In this document: positions 34,940 through 42,912 of the stretch, in pieces
How positions within the stretch are numbered: the first letter of the stretch is position 1
Layout of the letters: each line of letters opens with the position of its first letter
NCBI RefSeq assembly: GCF_048268305.1
Contig: NZ_JBLWVT010000007.1
Coordinates: forward strand, 62,001-126,000
Source of the DNA: Pseudodonghicola sp048268305
GTDB taxonomy: Bacteria > Pseudomonadota > Alphaproteobacteria > Rhodobacterales > Rhodobacteraceae
Direction: 5' to 3'
Length of the DNA: 64,000 bases
The notes under the pieces: model-generated
Seen by the model: only the letters and a program-made list of their open reading frames with translations
Told to the model about the DNA's origin: nothing
Database searches by the model: none
Made by a program: the position numbers and the translations under genes

Positions 34940-35856
34940 TCGACTGTCTCCTTCCAGGTGGGGGCATCGGCTCCGGGGCGTTGGACGCTGAGGCTGGCCG
35001 CCGTCAGCCCATGGGCCACGGCATGGCGCAGCGCCTCTTCCGGCGGGGCGAGCGGCTTGGCCAGATGACCGGACCGGGCCAGATGCGCCAGCGTGCCGGC
35101 GGCGAAGATATCGCCGGCGCCGACGGTATCGACGACCTCGGCCACCTTCGGGGCCGGCATCACGAAGACCTCGAGCCCGCGCCAGCAGATGGCGCCGGCG
35201 GCGCCCCGGGTGTGCAGCAGCAGCGGCGCCACCTCGCGCAGCTCTTCCAGCGCATCGGGACCCAGCCAGTCCAGATCCTCGTCGGAGACCTTGACCACAT
35301 CGGCCAGCGCGACCATGCGTTTCAGCCGCGCCCGATAGTCTGCCGTGTCGCGCACCAGCAGGGGCCGGATATTGAGGTCGAGCCAGATCAGCCGATCGGC
35401 CGCTTCGCGCCGGGCGAGGTCTTCAAAGGCTTCCGCTGCCGGCGGGGCGATCAGGCTGATGCCGCCGAAGACCAGCGCCAGAGTGGATTTCGGCAGCCGG
35501 TCGGGCAGATCGGCGGGGGCATAGAGCGCGCCGGCGGTGCCGATGTCGTAAAGGTCGAACCGGGTGCCGGTGCCAACGGACTGCGCCAGGGCCAGCGGGC
35601 AGGGGCGATCGAACCGGCTGGCATGGGACAGATCCACCCGCGCCGCCGCCATCGCCTGCGCCAGCCGTTCACCCGCCGGGTCGGTGGAAAGCGCGCCGAC
35701 AAAGCCGGCGCTCACCCCCTGACGGGCCAGCGCCACGGCGGTGTTAAGCGCGGCGCCGCCGGGGACCGGACGCAAGCCCTGAGCGCCGTCCGCCAGCGTG
35801 GCGGGCACCAGATCAAGCACGGCTTCGCCGCAGCAGAGGATCGCCGGGCCGGTCAT
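34927..35856 (-). CDS. PfkB-family sugar kinase (fructokinase-like)
   Basis: A 309-residue ribokinase/PfkB-type kinase. The N-terminal GEAVLDLVPA and PVPGGAALNTAVALARQG, and the catalytic VDTVGAGDIFAAGTLAHL, are clear; FDRPCPLALAQ and FGGISL resemble fructokinases. Chosen start is an ATG that overlaps the nitroreductase stop as ATGA; a GTG three codons up would give a longer version. It probably phosphorylates fructose or a related sugar using ATP. It overlaps dtd. Confidence 0.88.
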   Translation of the reverse strand: MTGPAILCCGEAVLDLVPATLADGAQGLRPVPGGAALNTAVALARQGVSAGFVGALSTDPAGERLAQAMAAARVDLSHASRFDRPCPLALAQSVGTGTRFDLYDIGTAGALYAPADLPDRLPKSTLALVFGGISLIAPPAAEAFEDLARREAADRLIWLDLNIRPLLVRDTADYRARLKRMVALADVVKVSDEDLDWLGPDALEELREVAPLLLHTRGAAGAICWRGLEVFVMPAPKVAEVVDTVGAGDIFAAGTLAHLARSGHLAKPLAPPEEALRHAVAHGLTAASLSVQRPGADAPTWKETVECAH

Positions 35857-36521
35857 CCGCGCCACTCCACGATGTCCCCGACCGGGGCGCGATCGGTGCG
35901 GAAGCTGTTGGCGGGATCGCTCATGTCAGCATGGCCGAAGGAGATGGCGCAGAGGATCAGCCGGTCTTCGGGAATGCCGAAATAGCTGTGCAGGAAGGGC
36001 GCGAAACTGGCCACCGCCGCCTGCGGGATGGTGGCGACGCCGGCGGCCTCTGCCGCCAGACAAAAGGCGGTGACGAAGCCGCCGCAGTCAAGTGCCCCGT
36101 AAGCGCCCAGTTCGGCGGGAGAAGAGACGATGGCGCAATGCGGCGCGTCGAACAGATCGAAATTGCGCATCGCCTGCCGGGCGGAGGCCTCGCGATCGCC
36201 CTTCTTCACCCCGACCGCATCGTAAAGCTGCCAGCCGCAGGTGCGGCGGCGGTCGCCATAGACCCCGGGATAGCTGGCCGGGAACGTCAGGTCGGGGTCA
36301 TGCGCTCCGGACATCGCCTGTTGCCTCAAGGCGGTGCGAAACGCCGCGGTTTCCGCCCCCGAGGTGATGGTGAGCTGCCAGGGTTGGGCATTGCACCAGG
36401 AGGGCGCCCGCCGGGCGGTGTCGACGATCGCCTCGATCGTCTGGCGCGGGACCGGATCGGGGCGATAGGCGCGGCAGGAAAACCGCGCTTTCATCAGCGC
36501 GTCCAGCTCATCCAAGGTCAT
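35853..36521 (-). CDS. Nitroreductase family protein
   Basis: A 222-residue FMN-dependent nitroreductase-fold protein. KARFSCRAYRPDPVPR at the N-terminus supplies phosphate-binding Arg residues, followed by APSWCNAQPWQLTI, and EAAGVATIPQAAVASF and ILCAISFGHAD near the end. Members reduce nitroaromatics, quinones or act as dehydrogenases; the substrate is unknown. The chosen ATG (MTLDELD) has a G-rich run nearby; an in-frame ATG nine codons up is possible but lacks a ribosome site. It is the first gene of the dtd/kinase unit and divergent from hsp20. Confidence 0.88.
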   Translation of the reverse strand: MTLDELDALMKARFSCRAYRPDPVPRQTIEAIVDTARRAPSWCNAQPWQLTITSGAETAAFRTALRQQAMSGAHDPDLTFPASYPGVYGDRRRTCGWQLYDAVGVKKGDREASARQAMRNFDLFDAPHCAIVSSPAELGAYGALDCGGFVTAFCLAAEAAGVATIPQAAVASFAPFLHSYFGIPEDRLILCAISFGHADMSDPANSFRTDRAPVGDIVEWRG

Positions 36522-36615
36522 TTTCGCCCCCAAGTCTTCCGTGGTCATGCGGCGCAGAATGGCCTTGGCGCAAGGCGGGCGCAAGGGGCGGACGACAGGG
36601 GGGGGCGAAGTCGGA

Positions 36616-36644
36616 TTGGGGGAGAGCGAAATTTTTGCTATACA
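36616..36644 (+). promoter_or_regulatory. hsp20 promoter
   Basis: TTGGGG, 17 bases, then TATACA give a sigma-70-like promoter. No clear RpoH element (CTTGAAA) is seen, so heat control, if present, may be at the RNA level. Confidence 0.55.
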
Positions 36645-36650
36645 ATCTTT

Positions 36651-36699
36651 GCGGGAAATCGGGCCCCGATGAGTCGAGGCGACGAGGGGCGTTTCCCGC
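36651..36699 (+). promoter_or_regulatory. Structured 5'UTR of hsp20, candidate RNA thermometer
   Basis: GCGGGAAA (36651-36658) pairs perfectly with TTTCCCGC (36692-36699), and GCCCC (36663-36667) with GGGGC (36686-36690); inside, GTCG and CGAC can pair. The 3' arm can also pair TTTCC with the GGAAA that overlaps the ribosome site AGGAGGAAA (36708-36716), which excludes the first pairing. Such alternative folds just before a small heat-shock gene recall ROSE-type thermometers, though the ROSE sequence motif itself is not evident. Confidence 0.4.
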
Positions 36700-36722
36700 G
36701 TGTTAGCAGGAGGAAATTGATC

Positions 36723-37160
36723 ATGGTTGAAAAGTCCGAAACGATCGAAAAATCCGAACACCGAGGGCTCTGGCCCAGTCTCTACGATCCATTCCGCATG
36801 TTCGGGACCAGGATCGCCGACTGGCTGAGCCCGGCGACCGAGGCATCGAGCAGCGGCGATGCCTATGACATCAGCATGGAGCTGCCGGGGGTCTCGGACG
36901 ACGATATCGAACTGACGGTGGCGGATGGCGTCGTCACCATCCGGGGCGAGAAGAAGACCCAGGAAGAGAAGAAGGGCGACACCTGGTATTTCAGCGAACG
37001 CCAGTATGGCGCCTTCCGCCGGTCCTTCCGCCTGCCGGAGGACGCCGATGGTGACAAGGCCAGCGCCAAGATGGTCGATGGCGTGCTGCATGTGAGCGTG
37101 CCGAAAAAGGCCGGGGCCGAGGCGAAAGCCGCCCGCAAGATCGACATCGCCAAGGAGTGA
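36723..37160 (+). CDS. Small heat-shock protein (Hsp20/alpha-crystallin)
   Basis: A 145-residue ATP-independent chaperone that binds unfolding proteins. The alpha-crystallin domain covers about residues 45-130 with YDISMELPGVSDDDIEL, VTIRGEKKTQEEKK and FRRSFRLPEDADGDKA, then VLHVSVPKK. The C-terminal I-x-I anchor is IDI in ARKIDIAKE. AGGAGGA lies eight bases before ATG. It is monocistronic, with a strong terminator behind, and the transcript has a 70-base structured leader. Confidence 0.95.
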   Translation: MVEKSETIEKSEHRGLWPSLYDPFRMFGTRIADWLSPATEASSSGDAYDISMELPGVSDDDIELTVADGVVTIRGEKKTQEEKKGDTWYFSERQYGAFRRSFRLPEDADGDKASAKMVDGVLHVSVPKKAGAEAKAARKIDIAKE

Positions 37161-37174
37161 GCCAGCCGCTCGGC

Positions 37175-37201
37175 AAGGCGGCGGCAGGCTCCGCCGCCTT
37201 T
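37175..37201. terminator. Bidirectional terminator after hsp20
   Basis: AAGGCGGCGG and CCGCCGCCTT pair perfectly around CAGGCT, with a short T run on the plus strand and the complementary AA on the other. It separates convergent hsp20 and the zinc-ribbon gene. Confidence 0.7.
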
Positions 37202-37211
37202 GTTCGCGGGG

Positions 37212-38390
37212 CTATTGGTTCTGCGACGCGATATAGCCGACGACGCCCGCGACGATCAGCCCGAGGATCACCGCGATGGCGATCTTGATCGCCGACCAGG
37301 GCCGTTCCCCCTGCACCCGGCCGGTGCGCGCGTTGACGACAAAGCGATAGGTCTGGCCACGGTACTTGTAGGCCGCCAGCCAGACCGGCAGCAGCACATG
37401 CTTGAAGGTCACGTCCGAGATCTGGGTATTCAGCGCATGGATCCGCTGCTGATCGCCGCCGATGTCGATCCGCACGTCCTGTTCGATCACCTGGGCCATA
37501 TAGGCGCGGGCCTGATCATAGCCTTCCTCCAGCCCGATCGTATAGGCCTCTGACCGAAAGCCCGCCAGGTATTCCGGCCGATAGGGTTCGAGCGAGGCCA
37601 GATCCCAGGGCTCCAAGGCGTCGGTATAGCGTTTCGGCAGGCTTTTCGAGGCCAGCACCAGAATATCGTTGAAGAACCGCGCCACCCGGCCCGATCGCGG
37701 TGTCCAGCGGATGCGCGGCACCTGTTCCTGCACCTGCTTGCCGTCGCGGATGACGGTGCGGGTCTCGTAATAGGTATCGCCACGCTCGCCGCGATAGCTG
37801 GTCTGGGTGTCGGCGTCGAAGGTCCAATAGGGCACATAGATGCCCTGCATCTTGCGCCCCTTGCGGGCATAATCCTTCAGCCCATTGGGCGCGAACCACA
37901 GCCGGCCCAGCCAGTCGGTCATCGCCTTGTGGGCGTCGCGTTCGGCCAGGGCGAAGGGCAGCACCCCGCGCGGCTTCAACTGTCGGCTGACGCCGGTATC
38001 GGTCACCACCGGGGTGGCGCAGAACGGGCATTCGGCGGCATGGGTCGCCGGGTCGAATTCGAATTGCGAGCCGCAGTTGGGGCAGGTGACGGTGCGGGTT
38101 TCCTCGCTGTCCGAGGCCGGCAGCCGATGGGCGCGGGCGGCCTCGAAATCCAGCTCCTTCAGCTTGGCCTTGCCCCAGGGGCTGGTTTCGATCGCCTGGC
38201 TATGGCCGCAATGGTCGCAGACCAGCCGGCCCTGAGCCGGGTCGAACCGGTAATCCGCGCCGCATTGTTCGCAGGGAAAGCGATGCTCGCCGCCGGGCTG
38301 GGCCTCGGGCGTTGGGGCGGACGCCGCCGGGGGGATCGGCGGCGCGGGGGGCACCCCGGGCGGAGGCGGTGGGGGCGGGGTTGCGGTCAT
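37212..38390 (-). CDS. Double zinc-ribbon membrane protein (TFIIB-type zinc finger)
   Basis: A 392-residue protein. A Pro/Ala-rich leader (about 1-33) is followed by two zinc ribbons: CEQC...CDHC (Cys40, 43, 58, 61) and CPNC...CPFC (Cys103, 106, 121, 124). A large middle domain with YVPYWTFDADTQTSYRGERG and a pattern of conserved aromatics follows, and a C-terminal membrane helix (IAIAVILGLIVAGVVGYIA). The architecture is like annotated TFIIB-type zinc-finger proteins of Rhodobacteraceae. The biochemical role is unknown. It is the last gene of the XpaC/TelA/SPFH unit. Confidence 0.75.
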   Translation of the reverse strand: MTATPPPPPPPGVPPAPPIPPAASAPTPEAQPGGEHRFPCEQCGADYRFDPAQGRLVCDHCGHSQAIETSPWGKAKLKELDFEAARAHRLPASDSEETRTVTCPNCGSQFEFDPATHAAECPFCATPVVTDTGVSRQLKPRGVLPFALAERDAHKAMTDWLGRLWFAPNGLKDYARKGRKMQGIYVPYWTFDADTQTSYRGERGDTYYETRTVIRDGKQVQEQVPRIRWTPRSGRVARFFNDILVLASKSLPKRYTDALEPWDLASLEPYRPEYLAGFRSEAYTIGLEEGYDQARAYMAQVIEQDVRIDIGGDQQRIHALNTQISDVTFKHVLLPVWLAAYKYRGQTYRFVVNARTGRVQGERPWSAIKIAIAVILGLIVAGVVGYIASQNQ

Positions 38391-38433
38391 GGCGGGTCTT
38401 GTCTTGCGAAAGGGGCAGGGGGCTGGTCGGGGC

Positions 38434-39570
38434 TCAGGCGCCCGGCGGGGGCGGCGGCGGCAGGATGGTGAAAAGCTGCGCCAGTTCCTGCACCTCTTCC
38501 GCGCGCTTCCAGCCGTCCTGTCCGGCGGTCCAGACATAGGTGTCGCGCTTCAGCTCTCCGGCGCTGGCCATCCGGCCCAGATCGGCACGCGAGAACGGCC
38601 CCCTGGTCTGGCCGTTCTCGGCCAGGTGCCAGACATGTTCAACCGGGGGCGGCGGCGGCACCGGGCTGGCGGCATGCTGCGCCGGCTGCTGCTGGGCCGG
38701 GGCGGCGCCCCAGGGGCCGGTCTGCTGTGCCATCTGGCTGCCCATCGCCATCCCCATGCCGGCGCCAAGGCCGGCGGCCATGCCGCCACCCGCCGGGTTC
38801 GTGGCCGCCGAGGTCATCGCCTCTGCCGCCGAATATTGGGTGAACCGGCCCAGATCGCCGGCGAGCCCCATCGAAGTCCGCTTGTCGAGCGCCGCCTCGA
38901 CCGCGGGGGGGAGCGAGATGTTCTCGATATAGAATTCGGGCATCTCCAGCCCGTAGCTGTCCAGCGTGGGGGAAACCTGGGTGGCGATCAGCTTGCCCAG
39001 ATCGGCAGTGTTCGCTGCCATGTCCAGCACCGGGATCCCCGATCCGGCGATCACCCGGGAAAACTCCTGCACGATGATGTTGCGGATCTGGAAGCTGATC
39101 TCGTCCATGGTGAACTCACCATCGGTGCCGACGATCTCGGTCAGGAAGCGGGCCGCATCCTTCACCCGGATCGTATAGGTGCCGAAGGCGCGGATGCGGG
39201 TCGGGCCGAACTCCGGATCGCGCAGCATGATCGGGTTCTTGGTGCCCCATTTCAGATCGTTGAACCGCGTCGTGTTGACGAAATAGATCTCGGACTTGAA
39301 CGGCGATTTGAACCCGTGATCCCAATGCTGCAGCGTCGTCAGGATCGGCATGTTGTTGGTCTCGAGCATATAGAGACCGGGGGTGAAGACATCGGCGATC
39401 TGCCCCTCGTGGACAAAGACCGCGGCCTGCCCCTCGCGCACCGTCAGCTTGGCGCCATATTTGATCTCATGCCCGTAGCGCTCGAACCGCCAGACCATGG
39501 TGTCATGGGTGTCATCGACCCAATGGATGACGTCGATGAACTGGCCGGAGAGAAAATCGAAGATACCCAT
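38434..39570 (-). CDS. SPFH-domain protein with C-terminal GYF_2 domain
   Basis: A 378-residue protein. The SPFH/band-7-like N-terminal domain (about 1-255) contains VREGQAAVFVHEGQIADVF, IPVLDMAANTADLGKLI and YIENISLPPAVEAALDKR. A Gly/Ala/Met-rich and Pro/Gln-rich linker follows, then a GYF_2-type domain from about residue 313 (VWHLAENGQTRGPFSRADL, WTAGQDGWKRA). No membrane segment is evident. SPFH proteins scaffold membrane microdomains; GYF_2 likely binds proline-rich partners, and the neighbouring zinc-ribbon protein has such a Pro-rich leader. Binding is speculative. Confidence 0.85.
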   Translation of the reverse strand: MGIFDFLSGQFIDVIHWVDDTHDTMVWRFERYGHEIKYGAKLTVREGQAAVFVHEGQIADVFTPGLYMLETNNMPILTTLQHWDHGFKSPFKSEIYFVNTTRFNDLKWGTKNPIMLRDPEFGPTRIRAFGTYTIRVKDAARFLTEIVGTDGEFTMDEISFQIRNIIVQEFSRVIAGSGIPVLDMAANTADLGKLIATQVSPTLDSYGLEMPEFYIENISLPPAVEAALDKRTSMGLAGDLGRFTQYSAAEAMTSAATNPAGGGMAAGLGAGMGMAMGSQMAQQTGPWGAAPAQQQPAQHAASPVPPPPPVEHVWHLAENGQTRGPFSRADLGRMASAGELKRDTYVWTAGQDGWKRAEEVQELAQLFTILPPPPPPGA

Positions 39571-39609
39571 TCGTTCAGTCCTTTCGTCAAAAACGGGCGG
39601 GGGCGGCGA

Positions 39610-40578
39610 TCACAGTGCCTGCCCCATCAGTTCGCGGGCGATGATCCGGGCGATCGGACGGGCCTGGTCCGGGGTCATGCCGGGTTTCAGCCTGGGATCG
39701 TAGAGCATTTTCAGCAGAAGTTCATCGTGCCGCGTCAGCAGGGCGAATTCGTCGTCGTCGTTGAAGATCGACGGCCGCGCCTCGGGGCTGTCGTTGGGCA
39801 GGCCGAGGCCCTGCGCCAGCTCCTCGTGAATACAGGCCTGGCGCACCAGCTCGGGGTGCTCGGTCCGGATCAGGGCGACGGCGTTGACATAGGTATTGGG
39901 ATTGTTCTGCGCCGCCACGGCGATCACCAGACAATAGAAGCCGCGCGGCAGATCGGCGAAGAGGTCCAGCTCGGGCGTGCTGATGGTGGGGATCAACTGC
40001 TTGATCCGGGTTTGCATGAAGACGCTGTCATCCTCGCCGGCGACGAAGACGTGAAAGTTCGCCGCTGCCGGGCTGGACGCCATGCTGACCGAATGGCCGC
40101 TGACCCGCGCCAGCCGGTTGACATAGGCGGTGATGTTGTTGGCGTCCCGGGTGCGCTGACCATATTGGACGTTGGCGCCATATTCGACGTTGACCCGGAC
40201 CGGCACTTCCCAGCGGCTGAGCGCGCCGGCGCCATGGCCCCCGCCGGAGAGCGGGCCGCGGGTATATTCGTCAAAGAAGGCGATATTGATGAAATCGCGC
40301 ACCAGATCGTCGGCGGTGAACGGGGTGTCCGGCCCGCCGCCGTCGGTGCGCAGCAGGCCACGGGTCAGCAGATCGTTCTGCACCTTGCGATAATAGCGGG
40401 CGAGCGCCTGGCTCTTGTCCGAGGGCGGGTGAGGGGCCTGCGGCTGCAGCGCCACCGGCCGCGCCTGTGGCGGCGGAGAGCTGCGCGGCAGCTCCTGCTC
40501 GCAGCCGGCCAGCAGGGCCATGGCCAGTCCCAGACCGGCCAGCGGGCCCCGCCGCCTCTCTATGCGCCTCGGCCGCAT
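39610..40578 (-). CDS. DUF2927 lipoprotein
   Basis: A 322-residue secreted lipoprotein. A basic start and hydrophobic core end in the lipobox LLAGC with Cys26. The DUF2927 domain shows IHEELAQGLGLPNDSP, SIFNDDDEFALLTRHDELL and MLYDPRLKPGM; the conserved HEExxQ sequence resembles a metallopeptidase motif (HExxH) with Gln in place of the second His. It would sit in the periplasm, anchored to a membrane. The stop of TelA is nine bases upstream. Function is unknown; peptidase activity is only a possibility. Confidence 0.82.
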   Translation of the reverse strand: MRPRRIERRRGPLAGLGLAMALLAGCEQELPRSSPPPQARPVALQPQAPHPPSDKSQALARYYRKVQNDLLTRGLLRTDGGGPDTPFTADDLVRDFINIAFFDEYTRGPLSGGGHGAGALSRWEVPVRVNVEYGANVQYGQRTRDANNITAYVNRLARVSGHSVSMASSPAAANFHVFVAGEDDSVFMQTRIKQLIPTISTPELDLFADLPRGFYCLVIAVAAQNNPNTYVNAVALIRTEHPELVRQACIHEELAQGLGLPNDSPEARPSIFNDDDEFALLTRHDELLLKMLYDPRLKPGMTPDQARPIARIIARELMGQAL

Positions 40579-40587
40579 GGCGGTTCC

Positions 40588-41778
40588 TCAGTTCGGAACC
40601 GCGGTGCCGGCGGTATCGCCCAGCCCGGTCTTCTTGGCCTTGGCGGCGGCCAGCGTGTCGCGCAGCTCGGCCTCCATCTTCTTCAGCTCCTCCTCGGCGG
40701 CGGCGCGCTTGGCCTTGCCCTCGTCGGCGATCTGCAGGCTCTCCTGGATGGTGCCGATCAGATCCTCGTTGGCCTTCTTCACCGCGTCGATGTCGAACAC
40801 GCCGCGCTCCATCTCCTGGCGGATCACCTTGTTGCTTTCGCGCAGGTTCTTGGCGTTGGCGGTGAGCAGCTCGTTGGTCAGGTCATTGGCCGCGCGCACC
40901 GCCGAGGCGGCCTCGGCCGACCGCTGGATGGTCACCGCCTGGGCCAGTTGGGTTTCCCACAGCGGCACGGTGTTCACCATGGTCGAGTTGATCTTGGTGA
41001 CCAGGCTCTTGTCATTCTCCTGCACCAGCCGGATCGAGGGCAGCGATTGCATGGTCACCTGGCGGGTCAGCTTCAGGTCGTGGACACGCCGCTCCAGATC
41101 ATCGCGGGCGGCGCGCAGGTCGCGCAGCTCCTGCGCCTTCATCACCTGATCGTTCTCCGCCGCCGCCTGCACCTCGGCCTCCTTGGCGGGGATGTCGGCG
41201 CGGTCGAGCTCGGCCAGCTTCTCCTCGCCGGCGGCGATGTAGAGCGCCAGCTCGTCATAGAAATCCAGCGTCTTGCCATAGAGCAGGTCGAGCGACTTGA
41301 TATCCTTCAGCAGCGTATGTTCGTGCTTCAGCAGGTCGTCGGTGATCTTGTCGATCTGGCTCTGCACCTCCTCATAGCGGGCGGTGAACTTGGCGAAGGG
41401 GGCGGCGCGGCCGATCAGCTTTTCCCAGAAGGTCCGTTCGCGCCGCACGTCGAGTTCCGAGACCGAAAAGCCGCGGATCGTGGTGACGATATTGCGCAAG
41501 GAATCGCCGGCCGGGCCCACGTCCTTGTTGCGCACGCCGGCCAGCATCGCCTGGCTGATCTCCTGCAGCTCGGCCTGGGCGCCCGACCCGAAGGAGACGA
41601 TGGAATTGGTGTCGCCCATGTTGATCTCGGACATCCGCTTGCGGATTTCGGCGCCGGCTGCGGGGCTGGCCTCCTGCAGGGGCACGATTTCGCCGCCGGG
41701 CTCAGGCAAGACGGTGCCGGTGATCTGTTCGACCTCGGTCTGCGTGCTCTGGGCCTGTTTCTGGATGATGTCGGACAT
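40588..41778 (-). CDS. Toxic anion resistance protein TelA family
   Basis: A 396-residue, mostly helical TelA-family protein (tellurite and colicin resistance family). Key segments are RERTFWEKLIGRAAPFAKF, VTMQSLPSIRLVQENDKSLV and TVPLWETQLAQAVTIQRS, the last being a strong family signature, and the C-terminus is a long coiled coil. Though named after tellurite resistance, TelA proteins accompany Ter and XpaC genes and are thought to act in envelope stress. It follows XpaC by 32 bases, a pairing also known from Firmicutes. Confidence 0.9.
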   Translation of the reverse strand: MSDIIQKQAQSTQTEVEQITGTVLPEPGGEIVPLQEASPAAGAEIRKRMSEINMGDTNSIVSFGSGAQAELQEISQAMLAGVRNKDVGPAGDSLRNIVTTIRGFSVSELDVRRERTFWEKLIGRAAPFAKFTARYEEVQSQIDKITDDLLKHEHTLLKDIKSLDLLYGKTLDFYDELALYIAAGEEKLAELDRADIPAKEAEVQAAAENDQVMKAQELRDLRAARDDLERRVHDLKLTRQVTMQSLPSIRLVQENDKSLVTKINSTMVNTVPLWETQLAQAVTIQRSAEAASAVRAANDLTNELLTANAKNLRESNKVIRQEMERGVFDIDAVKKANEDLIGTIQESLQIADEGKAKRAAAEEELKKMEAELRDTLAAAKAKKTGLGDTAGTAVPN

Positions 41779-41810
41779 GTAACGGGTTCCTCGTTGAAGA
41801 TGTTTGCCGG

Positions 41811-42722
41811 TCAGTCAAGCCGGACGCCTTCGCGCTGCAGCCGGTCGCGCAGCACGTCGATTTCGATGGTCAGGTCGCTACGATCATTCTGTAACATCGC
41901 CTTGGTGCGGGCGGCGAAATTCTGCTCCAGATCGTCAAGCAGCGCGGTGTAGTCGCTGCGCGCCTGGGCATCGTGACCGCGGGTGTAGATATCGGCGAAC
42001 TTCACCGTCGCGTCGCGCGCACCCATCAGATAGACGCTCATGTACTTGCGGGCGCCGGTCAGGTCGCGCGGGTCTTCCTCGACCGTGCGGAAGAGGTCGC
42101 GGGCGGTCTTCTGGAACCGCTCCACCCGGGTTTCCATCTGCCGGTCGCCGGTGCGGGCGATCGCCTTGGTCATGGCGGTAAGATAGGCCTCGGCCTCCTC
42201 CACCGCGCGGGCGACGCGATCCTGCTGGAAGCCGTCGATGCCCTCGGTTCCCTTGTCGCGCAAGGGGTCGATGCCAAAGGCGAGCCCGTGCAGCACCAGC
42301 GCGGCGACGCCATAGAGCGCGGGGGCGATCACGCCGCCCTCGTGCTGCCAGACCGCCATCCCGGCGCCGAGCCCGGTCAGGAGGCTCGCGATCATCTTGC
42401 GCGGCAGGGCGGGGCGACGGGCGACCTTGCGGGCATCATAGGCGGCCTCGGCCCTCAGCCCCTCGCGGGTCATGAAGGCGGCCCCGGCCAGCAGGCCCGC
42501 GCCGATCAGCCCGGTGGCCATGCCGATGGCGCCGCTGGTCAGCGACATCAGCCCCAATACCACGGCGGGCAGGAACAGGGTGTTGACCCGGGCCCCGGCC
42601 GGATCGACCTTGGCGCCGGCATAGGCGCCCGGCGGAGGCAGCGCGGCCTTGGGGTCGGATGTGACGGGCTCACCGGCGGCGCCGGGGGTGGGGCTGTATT
42701 TGCCGCCAAAGCGCTGCGCCAT
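41811..42722 (-). CDS. XpaC-like 5-bromo-4-chloroindolyl phosphate hydrolysis family protein
   Basis: A 303-residue XpaC-type protein. Two or three hydrophobic stretches near residues 45-80 and 110-150 predict membrane insertion. The rest is a helical cytoplasmic domain with YLTAMTKAIARTGDRQMET, FQKTARDLFRTVEEDP and MSVYLMGARDATVKFAD. XpaC was named for indolyl-phosphate hydrolysis in Bacillus, but no enzyme activity is established. It is preceded by a 29-codon membrane peptide gene and followed by TelA in one unit. Confidence 0.83.
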   Translation of the reverse strand: MAQRFGGKYSPTPGAAGEPVTSDPKAALPPPGAYAGAKVDPAGARVNTLFLPAVVLGLMSLTSGAIGMATGLIGAGLLAGAAFMTREGLRAEAAYDARKVARRPALPRKMIASLLTGLGAGMAVWQHEGGVIAPALYGVAALVLHGLAFGIDPLRDKGTEGIDGFQQDRVARAVEEAEAYLTAMTKAIARTGDRQMETRVERFQKTARDLFRTVEEDPRDLTGARKYMSVYLMGARDATVKFADIYTRGHDAQARSDYTALLDDLEQNFAARTKAMLQNDRSDLTIEIDVLRDRLQREGVRLD

Positions 42723-42725
42723 GGC

Positions 42726-42815
42726 TCAGAGCCCCCCGAGCCAGCCGGTCGTTACCCCGAAGAGCAGGACCAGCAGGGCGATATAGGCGAATTTCTGTAG
42801 TCCCGTCCGTGACAT
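42726..42815 (-). CDS. 29-residue single-span membrane peptide
   Basis: An ATG frame of 29 codons ends three bases before the XpaC ATG. The peptide has a short basic head (SRTGLQK), a hydrophobic helix (AYIALLVLLFGVTTGW) and a Leu-Gly-Gly-Leu end, the form of small inner-membrane proteins. Its tight spacing to XpaC, same strand, and hydrophobic design suggest a real gene, possibly a membrane partner of XpaC. The ribosome site is weak (GGGACG). I do not recognise a named family. Confidence 0.55.
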   Translation of the reverse strand: MSRTGLQKFAYIALLVLLFGVTTGWLGGL

Positions 42816-42856
42816 CGGTCGTCCCAGAGATGTGAAAGACCTCTGCAAGGTAGGTC

Positions 42857-42875
42857 ATGCGCGGCGCGCATTCTA
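42857..42875 (-). promoter_or_regulatory. Candidate -10 and 15-bp dyad before the XpaC/TelA unit
   Basis: On the minus strand TAGAAT (good -10) runs into ATGCGCGCCGCGCAT, a 15-base perfect dyad around one central base. No good -35 is visible. The dyad may be an operator for the unit. Confidence 0.35.
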
Positions 42876-42912
42876 GGGGGAACCGACAGCTCGGCACGTC
42901 AGTGCCGGCGGA

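Noticed and set aside
38389..41952. An 1187-codon plus-strand frame over the TelA/SPFH genes
   Set aside because: It is antisense to four recognisable genes and has the usual low-complexity composition of shadow frames.
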